This document shows, piece by piece, positions 5,335 to 11,353 of a stretch of DNA of 11,353 nucleotides. The number at the start of each line of letters is the position of its first letter. Position 1 is the first letter of the stretch. The translations under genes and the position numbers were made by a program. The stretch spans positions 1 through 11,353 of the forward strand of contig CAJVYK010000056.1 in assembly GCA_913009865.1 (NCBI GenBank), in the 5' to 3' direction. The DNA is from an uncultured bacterium (GTDB lineage Bacteria; Planctomycetota; Phycisphaerae; Sedimentisphaerales; Anaerobacaceae). The notes below the pieces were generated by a model, which saw only the letters and a program-made list of their open reading frames with translations, was not told the origin of the DNA and searched no databases.

Positions 5335-8040
5335 TTATTTCACCGCCGCCTGTGCAGCAGCCAACCTTGCAATCGGCACTCTAAACGGCGAACAGGATAC
5401 GTAGTTCAAGCCGATTCGATGACAAAAGTCAATACTGTCCGGCTCACCGCCGTGCTCGCCGCAGATACCAATCTTCAATTGTTTCCTGGTCTTTCTTCCG
5501 AGCTTCGTACCCATTTCCACCAGTTTACCGACTCCTTCCTGGTCGAGCTTGGCGAACGGGTCGGCGGCATAAATGCCCTTGCTGACGTAATCACCGAGGA
5601 ATTTGCCGGCATCGTCCCGCGAAAAGCCCATCGCCATCTGCGTAAGGTCATTTGTCCCGAAGCTAAAGAACTGCGCCTCGGTGGCTATTTCATCAGCGGT
5701 CAAGGCGGCCCTTGGCACCTCAATCATCGTCCCAATCATATATTTAATCCTGGCGTCCTTTTCTTTAAAGACTGTCTCAATTTCATCGACAACCTGGTCC
5801 TTAACCAGCTTCAATTCTTTAACCGAGCCCACCAGCGGAATCATAATTTCAGGAAGAACAATCGTGCCGGCCTTTTTGATATTCAGCGCCGCCTCGATAA
5901 TCGCTCTTGTCTGCATACGGTAGATAGCCGGGTATGTTACCGCCAGCCGACAGCCGCGATGGCCGAGCATCGGATTAAACTCATGTAACTGCTCGACCAT
6001 TTTCTTAACAACAGCCGGCTTAACCCCAAGCCGCCTGGCCATTTCGGCCTGGTTGTGCTTGTCCTGCGGCAGAAACTCGTGCAACGGCGGGTCCAGCAGA
6101 CGAATCGTTACCGGCAGAGAGGCCATCGCCTTGAATATGCCTTCGAAGTCACTCCGCTGATACGGCAGAAGCTTCTTCAACGCACCTTCGAATTGCTTCT
6201 TAGCAGAAGCGTATTTCTTTTCAATCGCCTTTTTTTCTTTTTGGGTTTTTGCCGTATCAAGCTCAGCGAGCATCAGGGTATAATCCTCTGCTGCCAAAAT
6301 CATCTGCCGTACCGGCCAAATCCGCTGCCCTTCGAAGAACATATGTTCAGTCCTGCAAAGCCCGATACCTTCGGCGCCAAATTCCCTGGCACGCCTGGCA
6401 TCTCCCGGCGTATCGGCATTTGTCCTGACGCCGAGCCGGCGAACACCGTCACAAATTTTCATAAATCTCTCAAAGTCTCCGCTCATTGTCGGCTCCACCG
6501 TAGCCAACTGCCCTGTCATAATCTCGCCGGTGGAACCGTCAAGACTAATCCAATCTCCTTCTTTGACGGTCAGTTTGCCGACAGTAATCTTGCCGGCTTT
6601 GTAATTGATATTCAGTGCACTTACGCCTGCCACACAGCATTTACCCATCCCGCGTGCGACAACCGCCGCATGGCTTGTCATACCGCCGCGAGCCGTCAGG
6701 ATGCCAACCGCCGCATCCATACCGCCAATATCTTCAGGACTGGTCTCAATCCGAACAAGGATGACCTTTTTACCTTTACCTTTCCAGGCCTCAGCGGTGT
6801 CAGCAGAGAATACGACCTGTCCAACCGCAGCGCCCGGCGATGCCGGCAGACCTCTGGCAATTGTTTTTCGCTCGGCCTTCGGGTCGAAGTGCGGATGCAG
6901 CAGGCGGTCCAACTGCTCCGGAGTTACCCGCTTGACAGCTTCTTTTCTGGGAATAAGTCGCTCCTGAACCATATCAACGGCAATTTTAATCGCAGATTCA
7001 GCGGTTCGCTTACCGGTACGCGTCTGCAGAATATAGAGTTTATCCTCCTGAATGGTAAATTCCATATCCTGCATATCCTTATAGTGTCTTTCCAGCTTAG
7101 TCATCAGGCGGGTAAGCTGCTTATAGGCCTTCGGCATTATTTTCGCCAGCTTCTTCAACGGAAGAGGCGTTCTGATACCTGCGACAACATCTTCACCCTG
7201 TGCATTCATCAGGAACTCGCCGTAAAACTCTTTTTGGCCGGTACTCGGATTACGGGTAAAACAAACTCCGGTACCGCAGTCGGCGCCCATATTGCCGAAC
7301 ACCATCGTCTGAACATTCACAGCCGTGCCCAGCAGGCCGGTAATGTTGTTTAGCTGTCGATACTTAACCGCCCTGTCAATCATCCATGAACCAAGCACGG
7401 CATTGATGGCGTGTTTTAACTGAACCCTTCCATCCTGCGGAAACAATTGGCCCACGTGTTTTTTGTAAACGCTCTTGTATTTGGCGACAACCTCTTTTAA
7501 TTGGTCGGCACTTAGCTCGTTGTCGAGTTCGACTCCGGCTTTTTCCTTGGCCGTATGAATTATTTTCTCGAAGTGCTCGTGGTCGCAGCCCATTACCACA
7601 TCGCCGAACATATCGATAAACCTGCGGTAAATATCATAAGCAAATCTCGGATTGCCGGTCTTTTTAATAATGCCTTCGATCACATCGTCGTTTAGCCCCA
7701 GGTTAAGCACCGTATCCATCATACCCGGCATAGACACAGCCGCCCCGCTTCTGACGCTGACCAGCAACGGCCTATCGACACTGCCCAGTCTGGCAGACAT
7801 CACTTTTTCCAGTCTGGCAATATTCTTTTCGATTTCTTCAGCCAGTCCCTTTGGCCATTTTCCTTTGGATTTGTAATACTCTCTGCACACTTTCGTAGCG
7901 ATAGTAAAGCCCGGCGGGACCGGCACACCAAGATTGGTCATCTCCGCCAGGTTTGCACCCTTACCGCCCAAAAGTTCCTTCATTTTTGCATTGCCTTCAG
8001 CTTTACCGTTACCGAAGAAATAAACTCTTTTTTCTGCCAT
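5335..8040 (-). CDS. ppdK: pyruvate, phosphate dikinase
   Basis: A 901-residue protein, matching the 870-900 residues of the bacterial enzyme (EC 2.7.9.1), which interconverts ATP, Pi and pyruvate with AMP, PPi and PEP in the cytoplasm. The order of domains is complete. The N-terminal ATP-grasp nucleotide-binding part has GGKGANLAEM near 27-34, LVSVRSGAAVSMPGMMDTVLN near 93-113 and GTGVCFTRNPSTG near 256-268. The swivelling phosphohistidine domain has GGMTSHAAVVARGMGK with catalytic H457 and a preceding Thr that is the target of regulatory kinases in some organisms. The TIM-barrel PEP/pyruvate domain has IGLCRTEHMF, GTMIEVPRA, SFGTNDLTQM and CGEHGGEP with catalytic C860. No key residue is missing. 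I chose the ATG at 8040, ten bases after GGAG; a TTG at 8046 lies four bases after it and cannot be excluded. It lies 77 bases downstream of the sulfatase in the same direction; no functional link is needed. Confidence 0.97.
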   Translation of the reverse strand: MAEKRVYFFGNGKAEGNAKMKELLGGKGANLAEMTNLGVPVPPGFTIATKVCREYYKSKGKWPKGLAEEIEKNIARLEKVMSARLGSVDRPLLVSVRSGAAVSMPGMMDTVLNLGLNDDVIEGIIKKTGNPRFAYDIYRRFIDMFGDVVMGCDHEHFEKIIHTAKEKAGVELDNELSADQLKEVVAKYKSVYKKHVGQLFPQDGRVQLKHAINAVLGSWMIDRAVKYRQLNNITGLLGTAVNVQTMVFGNMGADCGTGVCFTRNPSTGQKEFYGEFLMNAQGEDVVAGIRTPLPLKKLAKIMPKAYKQLTRLMTKLERHYKDMQDMEFTIQEDKLYILQTRTGKRTAESAIKIAVDMVQERLIPRKEAVKRVTPEQLDRLLHPHFDPKAERKTIARGLPASPGAAVGQVVFSADTAEAWKGKGKKVILVRIETSPEDIGGMDAAVGILTARGGMTSHAAVVARGMGKCCVAGVSALNINYKAGKITVGKLTVKEGDWISLDGSTGEIMTGQLATVEPTMSGDFERFMKICDGVRRLGVRTNADTPGDARRAREFGAEGIGLCRTEHMFFEGQRIWPVRQMILAAEDYTLMLAELDTAKTQKEKKAIEKKYASAKKQFEGALKKLLPYQRSDFEGIFKAMASLPVTIRLLDPPLHEFLPQDKHNQAEMARRLGVKPAVVKKMVEQLHEFNPMLGHRGCRLAVTYPAIYRMQTRAIIEAALNIKKAGTIVLPEIMIPLVGSVKELKLVKDQVVDEIETVFKEKDARIKYMIGTMIEVPRAALTADEIATEAQFFSFGTNDLTQMAMGFSRDDAGKFLGDYVSKGIYAADPFAKLDQEGVGKLVEMGTKLGRKTRKQLKIGICGEHGGEPDSIDFCHRIGLNYVSCSPFRVPIARLAAAQAAVK

Positions 8041-8089
8041 CGTCAAAAATCTCCTTTTGTAATTCTAAACCCATATAACTCTAAGAACC

Positions 8090-8106
8090 ATCGAATGATG
8101 TTCGAT
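8090..8106. other. hairpin between the sulfatase and ppdK genes
   Basis: ATCGAA (8090-8095), loop TGATG and TTCGAT (8101-8106) form a perfect 6-bp stem, 11 bases past the sulfatase stop and 50 bases before the ppdK start codon. There is no T-run on either side, so it is a weak terminator at best; an operator or an RNA-processing hairpin is possible. Confidence 0.4.
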
Positions 8107-8117
8107 ATTTCAGCATA

Positions 8118-9944
8118 TCAATCCAGCCGTTTCACATCAACGTATTTAACAGTAACCCTCTTTCCTTTCAGCTCGATCCAGGCCTGGAGCCGGTCAGCCA
8201 AACCTTTTCGGAGTTCGACATTCTCAAACTTAAATTCAGTTGTGCCCTTCTCAAAGTCCTTACTCAACTCCACCTTGCCAAGTTTGATATATGCTCGTCC
8301 CACAGTCAGTGCTTTACCTGTAAGCCGTGGCAATGTTATCGTATATTTGCCGGTATTAGCTATCTGAACAGCCCATCCTCCCCTGCGCCAGCCCTGCGGC
8401 GTCAGCATAGTGGGGTTTTCATAAGGCGTGCCAAGAATCGTCTCCGGCCGGTCAAAGCCCCGCGTGGTGGTAACATCGTTAAACCAGTTCTGGTAGTCGG
8501 CCTTCATTTTCGCAACGATTTCCGGATGTTCGGCTGAAATATCATTTTTCTCGAGCGGGTCTTTGGATATATCGAAAAGCTCAAACCTGAATTCATTTCT
8601 GTTCTTTGGGGGGTTATATTCTCTGCCCTGCGCCCGGCAAATCTGTTTATATGACCTCATTATGGCATCATTTATACCACCCAGGCCCTGCGCCTGAACG
8701 AGTTTATATTTTTGATTGCGAGCTGCAAAGCAGCGGTAAAGCTGCGGCATAAACGGCCTGCGATGCCACTGAAAATACAGCGTTCTGTCCGGCCAGTCCC
8801 GGTCATCACCGCGCAACAGCGGCATTAAACTGACACCGTCGAGCAACACATCCTTTGGCTTATCCAGCCCGCAGGCCTCCAGCAGAGTCGGCATAATATC
8901 GATATGTGCGGCGATTCGGTCAATTTTCCTGCCGCCTTTGAAATCAGCCGGCCAGCGAATAAAACAAGGCACACGAATACCATTTTCATATACCATACCC
9001 TTTAGGCCTCGCAGCCCCGCCGAATAACGGTCATCTTCCACAACGCCCTGAGATGGGCCGTTATCGCTCATAAAAATAACTATCGTATTGTCCTCTAAGC
9101 CAGATTCTTTTAGTTTTGCAAGCAGCCGACTGAAGTTGTCATCGATATTGGTAACCATTCCATACACCCTGGCCGTCTTATCGGTCAGCCCCATCGCCTT
9201 ATAGGGAGCAACATACTCATCGCTTATCTGTAAAGGCGTATGCACTGTATTGGTGGAAAGATACACGAAAAATGGTCTGTCCTTGTTGTTCTCGATAAAC
9301 TTTATCGTGGCGTCGGTATAAATATCCATACAGTAGCCCTTGAACTTCTCCGGCTTGCCGTTGTGCTGCAGTATGGGGTCGAAGTAACTATTCCCCGGCG
9401 GGTCGTCCGGGTATCCTATACCGCCGCCTTTGTGTACGATGGATTCATCGAAGCCCTGGTCGATAGTCCGCATAGGATAGTTATCGCCCAGATGCCACTT
9501 ACCGAATATCGCTGTGGCATAACCGCCGTCTCGTAGCGTCTCAGCAATCGTAACCTCCTGTGGTGCCATCATTCCCCATCCGCCTCCTGCAACCGCCACT
9601 TTTGTACGGTAATTGTATCGTCCGGTCATCAGGCTGGCCCGCGTTGGCGAGCAAACAGGGCAGACATAAAACTGTGAGAATTCCACGCTTTGGCCGGCAA
9701 ATTTATCAAGATTAGGGGTTTTAATAACCGGATTACCGTGACAGCCGAGGTCGCCGAAGCCCTGGTCATCGGTTAATACGAAAATGACATTGGGCTGTTT
9801 TCGCCGTAAGGCGTCCCCGAGCGGACTTTTCGCCCCTGTTATTTGGCCCATACCGGTACGGCACGGCAGTATCGACAGCGTCCCCACCGAAGCCGCTGCC
9901 CGCCCTATCGTCTTCAAAAACTCTCTTCTTGTCTGCTTTCCCAT
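8118..9944 (-). CDS. Tat-exported formylglycine-dependent sulfatase
   Basis: A 608-residue type I sulfatase (arylsulfatase A-like, alkaline phosphatase superfamily) that hydrolyses sulfate esters, probably on polysaccharides, outside the cytoplasm. I chose the ATG at 9944; a TTG at 9956 would add four residues and neither has a clear Shine-Dalgarno. The N-terminus TRREFLKTIGRAAASVG is a twin-arginine signal. Active-site features are complete: D59-D60 in LTDDQGFGD, C98-S-P-T-R102 (Cys type, oxidised to formylglycine) followed by ASLMTGR, K149-W-H151 in FGKWHLG, H235 in NTVHTP, D294-N295 in FMSDNG and K315. After the sulfatase fold ends near 490, about 110 residues rich in beta strands (WRRGGWAVQIANTGKYTITL) form an extra C-terminal domain, seen in planctomycete sulfatases. 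No maturation enzyme or carbohydrate-active gene is nearby, so the substrate cannot be named. Confidence 0.95.
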   Translation of the reverse strand: MGKQTRREFLKTIGRAAASVGTLSILPCRTGMGQITGAKSPLGDALRRKQPNVIFVLTDDQGFGDLGCHGNPVIKTPNLDKFAGQSVEFSQFYVCPVCSPTRASLMTGRYNYRTKVAVAGGGWGMMAPQEVTIAETLRDGGYATAIFGKWHLGDNYPMRTIDQGFDESIVHKGGGIGYPDDPPGNSYFDPILQHNGKPEKFKGYCMDIYTDATIKFIENNKDRPFFVYLSTNTVHTPLQISDEYVAPYKAMGLTDKTARVYGMVTNIDDNFSRLLAKLKESGLEDNTIVIFMSDNGPSQGVVEDDRYSAGLRGLKGMVYENGIRVPCFIRWPADFKGGRKIDRIAAHIDIMPTLLEACGLDKPKDVLLDGVSLMPLLRGDDRDWPDRTLYFQWHRRPFMPQLYRCFAARNQKYKLVQAQGLGGINDAIMRSYKQICRAQGREYNPPKNRNEFRFELFDISKDPLEKNDISAEHPEIVAKMKADYQNWFNDVTTTRGFDRPETILGTPYENPTMLTPQGWRRGGWAVQIANTGKYTITLPRLTGKALTVGRAYIKLGKVELSKDFEKGTTEFKFENVELRKGLADRLQAWIELKGKRVTVKYVDVKRLD

Positions 9945-10020
9945 ATTATTATTCAATTTTCATAAAATACAGAACCGTTTACACGAGGGGGAATACAGCA
10001 AAAGTTCCGCCGGAAAAACA

Positions 10021-10034
10021 CGTAATATATTACG
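10021..10034. promoter_or_regulatory. 14-base perfect palindrome upstream of the sulfatase
   Basis: CGTAATATATTACG is its own reverse complement and sits 77 bases before the sulfatase start. Its symmetry and position suit an operator for a dimeric regulator, but AT-rich palindromes also occur by chance and no regulator is encoded nearby. Confidence 0.3.
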
Positions 10035-10050
10035 CCGTGTCTGGTATGTC

Positions 10051-10095
10051 AACCCTATTAGAAATTTCCAGCGTTATAAAATTTCTAACGGGGTT
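10051..10095. repeat. imperfect inverted repeat (TTAGAAATTTCTAACGGGG type)
   Basis: AACCCTATTAGAAATTT (10051-10067) pairs with AAATTTCTAACGGGGTT (10079-10095) at 15 of 17 positions around an 11-base loop. Such long AT-rich stems with GGGGTT ends occur as intergenic repeats in several environmental phyla (recalled, not searched). No T-run follows. It lies between the stop of the DUF5677-like gene and the sulfatase and could form a large hairpin in the sulfatase leader. Confidence 0.55.
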
Positions 10096-10186
10096 TACGT
10101 TGTTATGTTTAGCTCCATCCTCTGGGCGGAGTTTGCTATACGCATCACGCAATACGAATTATTGCCACAGACAGCACTGAGGAAAT

Positions 10187-10972
10187 TTAACCATTCAGTT
10201 GTTTAACCATTAAATTATATTCCTTTTGCATTTCTGCTGAATCCCAACCATAAAAGTCTCTTATCTTGCGATTTATATCACATGACATAGAAAGCAAATA
10301 GAGCTTCAATTCCTGTATATCATCATTAACATCACAGTTACAAATATAAGCCTTTCCTGTATTCGTTACCATTTTCCGAATGAAGTCCATATCTGGGTGA
10401 ACGGCTTTATTAAATCTTTGGTATAGCTTTGGATAAACTCGCAGAATGTCTTCAGGGTGATGCTGAGTTTTTTCTTCAGAGATTTCCTTTAACATTTGCC
10501 ATATAGGCGGGATACATTTCAACCCTTTCGCTTTATTTTCTGCTATAAAACGGTCGACTTTTTTTATAGCTTTACAGATTTCTGATTTTCTGACTTTGAA
10601 GGCATCTGGATTTGAACTTCCCTCTATTACTTCTAATTCCTTTGTCAAAACATTCTTCTGTTCTATTAGCCTCTTAAAGTCCCATCGCCTGAATCTGGCA
10701 TAAGCCTCATCTTTATGATTTTTCTGGGAGGTTGGGTTGTTTATCAGACACCAACAGAGCTTTATAAAAAGTTCAAGATAAGCCCTCAATAATACCATTG
10801 AAGATAATTTTGCTTCTTGCCTCAAGAGTGAAAATGTTGTAATCGAGCAATGCCTTGAATATCGCAACACTCCCATCATAAGAAGGTCAACTTTTTTGGG
10901 AGGATGAACTTTTTCTTGGTACATTGCAAAAGTTTCATCGAACCATTTGTCTAATATCTCATCAATTTCCAT
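10187..10972 (-). CDS. DUF5677-like helical protein of unknown function
   Basis: A 261-residue, mostly alpha-helical, soluble protein. The N-terminal part carries a helix with LLRAYLELFIKLCWCL (61-76, with R63 and E67), followed further on by a charged coiled region (100-150) and by FNKAVHPDMDFI (187-198, with H192). This pattern of an 'LLR-x-x-x-E' helix plus a late 'VHP' motif is what I associate with DUF5677 and related HEPN-like families. The assignment is from memory and moderate. No signal peptide or membrane segment is seen. The ATG at 10972 has only GGTGG about 10 bases before it; the open frame upstream (10951-11091) overlaps its start by 22 bases, which could couple translation if that frame is translated. 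Base composition is more AT-rich than the neighbours. With the repeats and transposase at its 5' side this looks like an accessory gene. A role in defence or toxicity is only a possibility. Confidence 0.6.
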   Translation of the reverse strand: MEIDEILDKWFDETFAMYQEKVHPPKKVDLLMMGVLRYSRHCSITTFSLLRQEAKLSSMVLLRAYLELFIKLCWCLINNPTSQKNHKDEAYARFRRWDFKRLIEQKNVLTKELEVIEGSSNPDAFKVRKSEICKAIKKVDRFIAENKAKGLKCIPPIWQMLKEISEEKTQHHPEDILRVYPKLYQRFNKAVHPDMDFIRKMVTNTGKAYICNCDVNDDIQELKLYLLSMSCDINRKIRDFYGWDSAEMQKEYNLMVKQLNG

Positions 10973-11091
10973 TTTACAGCACCACCATCACCGTATTGGA
11001 CGGCTTGTCCCTCGCTGGATTTGTTTATCACGATAACGCTGTATTTGAGTTCTTCTTTTTCCGACTGGTCGAATAAAGCCCGCCAATACTC
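10951..11091 (-). pseudogene. possible decayed coding frame upstream of the DUF5677-like gene
   Basis: On the minus strand a frame is open for 46 codons from just after a TGA (11094-11092) to a TAG at 10953-10951. It reads like a real protein end (for example SEKEELKYSVIVINKSSEG), but it has no ATG start. Another frame immediately upstream, from about 11142, reads STKPVDFSADAVYFMRVLAG and could join it through a single-base frameshift near 11085. Together they suggest the remains of a gene co-directional with the DUF5677-like gene, interrupted by the repeats to its right. Family not recognised; chance remains possible. Confidence 0.3.
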
Positions 11092-11157
11092 TCATAAAGT
11101 AAACAGCATCAGCGGAAAAGTCAACTGGTTTCGTGGATAATCAGGTTCGAGAAAAGG

Positions 11158-11242
11158 GAGAAAAGGGGTCAGAGAAAAGGGGTCAGGAGCATTTTTACTA
11201 TTCTATCCAGCATCGAGATTCGGGGGGAAAAGGGGTCAGGAG
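11158..11242 (+). repeat. GAAAAGGGGTCAGGAG short repeats
   Basis: GAGAAAAGGGGTCA occurs twice in tandem (11158-11171 and 11172-11185), the second continuing as GGAGC. A third copy GAAAAGGGGTCAGGAG lies at 11227-11242, and a partial GAAAAGGGAG at 11151-11160. GGGGTCAGGAG repeats are often found next to insertion-type transposase genes in environmental bacteria (recalled, not searched). Here they lie just upstream of one, so they may be the element's left end or target repeats. Confidence 0.6.
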
Positions 11243-11294
11243 TGCTCTGTAGAAAACCTTATTAAATTACCTATTTTAAACTGGCGCGCTGTTT

Positions 11295-11315
11295 TTGATT
11301 GTTGTATACAATCAA
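11295..11315 (+). promoter_or_regulatory. hairpin before the transposase start
   Basis: TTGATTG (11295-11301) and CAATCAA (11309-11315) form a perfect 7-bp stem with a 7-base loop ending two bases before the start codon; TTGTATACAA at its centre is also a palindrome. Such a hairpin could occlude translation from read-through transcripts, a known way of keeping transposase expression low. It could also be an operator. Confidence 0.45.
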
Positions 11316-11317
11316 GA

Positions 11318-11353
11318 ATGAGCAAAACAAGCAAATCGCCAAGGAAGGTTTTG
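11318..11353 (+). CDS. probable transposase, first 12 codons
   Basis: An ATG at 11318 opens a frame that runs off the window and reads MSKTSKSPRKVL. A start with 'SPRKVL' is what I recall for a group of DDE (IS4/IS5-like) transposases in environmental bacteria and archaea; twelve residues are too few to be sure. The repeats and the hairpin immediately upstream fit the left end of an insertion sequence. No strong ribosome binding site is visible (AATCAAGA only). Confidence 0.4.
   Translation, partial: MSKTSKSPRKVL

Noticed and set aside
6055..7353. 432-codon plus-strand frame inside ppdK, and other plus-strand frames at 5293-7876
   Set aside because: Antisense shadows of a complete, well-conserved ppdK gene; the composition is typical of reversed coding sequence.
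9784..10206. 140-codon plus-strand frame across the sulfatase 5' end and its leader
   Set aside because: It runs antisense through the Tat signal region and through the palindromic repeats; no protein-like pattern.

Overview
The window looks like accessory and ordinary chromosome of a Planctomycetota bacterium, most likely a Phycisphaerae/Sedimentisphaerales-type lineage. This is an inference from gene content: two PEP-CTERM surface proteins (the second with a planctomycete-style N-terminal domain), a Tat-exported formylglycine sulfatase with the extra C-terminal domain common in planctomycetes, a Gfo/Idh/MocA-type protein, and loosely packed genes separated by repeat-rich spacers. No taxonomic marker gene is present.

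Layout. Bases 1-61 may be the 3' tip of a plus-strand gene. Bases 255-2040 hold two minus-strand genes: a membrane-anchored four-CxxC-type zinc-ribbon protein with its own promoter and intrinsic terminator, and upstream of it a Gfo/Idh/MocA-like protein with degenerate catalytic motifs. Bases 2041-3634 are mostly non-coding on the plus strand. They carry three copies of a conserved stem-structured element (A 2523-2628, B 3349-3441, C 3460-3572), with a receiver-like gene (2726-3163) lying between A and B. Bases 3635-5092 are a two-gene plus-strand PEP-CTERM operon that ends in a terminator whose 3' arm is duplicated. Bases 5187-9944 run on the minus strand: a sulfatase, pyruvate phosphate dikinase and tRNA-His. 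Bases 10187-10972 encode a DUF5677-like helical protein on the minus strand, with what may be a decayed coding frame just upstream of it. The right edge has GGGGTCAGG repeats, a hairpin and the first 12 codons of a probable transposase.

How the parts relate. The two PEP-CTERM proteins would be exported by Sec and processed by an exosortase encoded elsewhere. The sulfatase would act on sulfated polysaccharide outside the cytoplasm after maturation by a sulfatase-modifying enzyme that is not in the window. Pyruvate phosphate dikinase links pyruvate and PEP in central metabolism. The receiver-like protein and the Gfo/Idh protein both keep a recognisable fold but lack residues that define the usual chemistry.

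The strongest candidate for something undescribed is the three-copy structured element. Its stem positions are conserved while the inner stem has a different, still paired, sequence in every copy. The next most interesting observations are a possible -1 frame extension of the zinc-ribbon gene at an A7 run and the loss of active-site residues in the Gfo/Idh protein. All identifications are from reading the sequence; no database search was possible.
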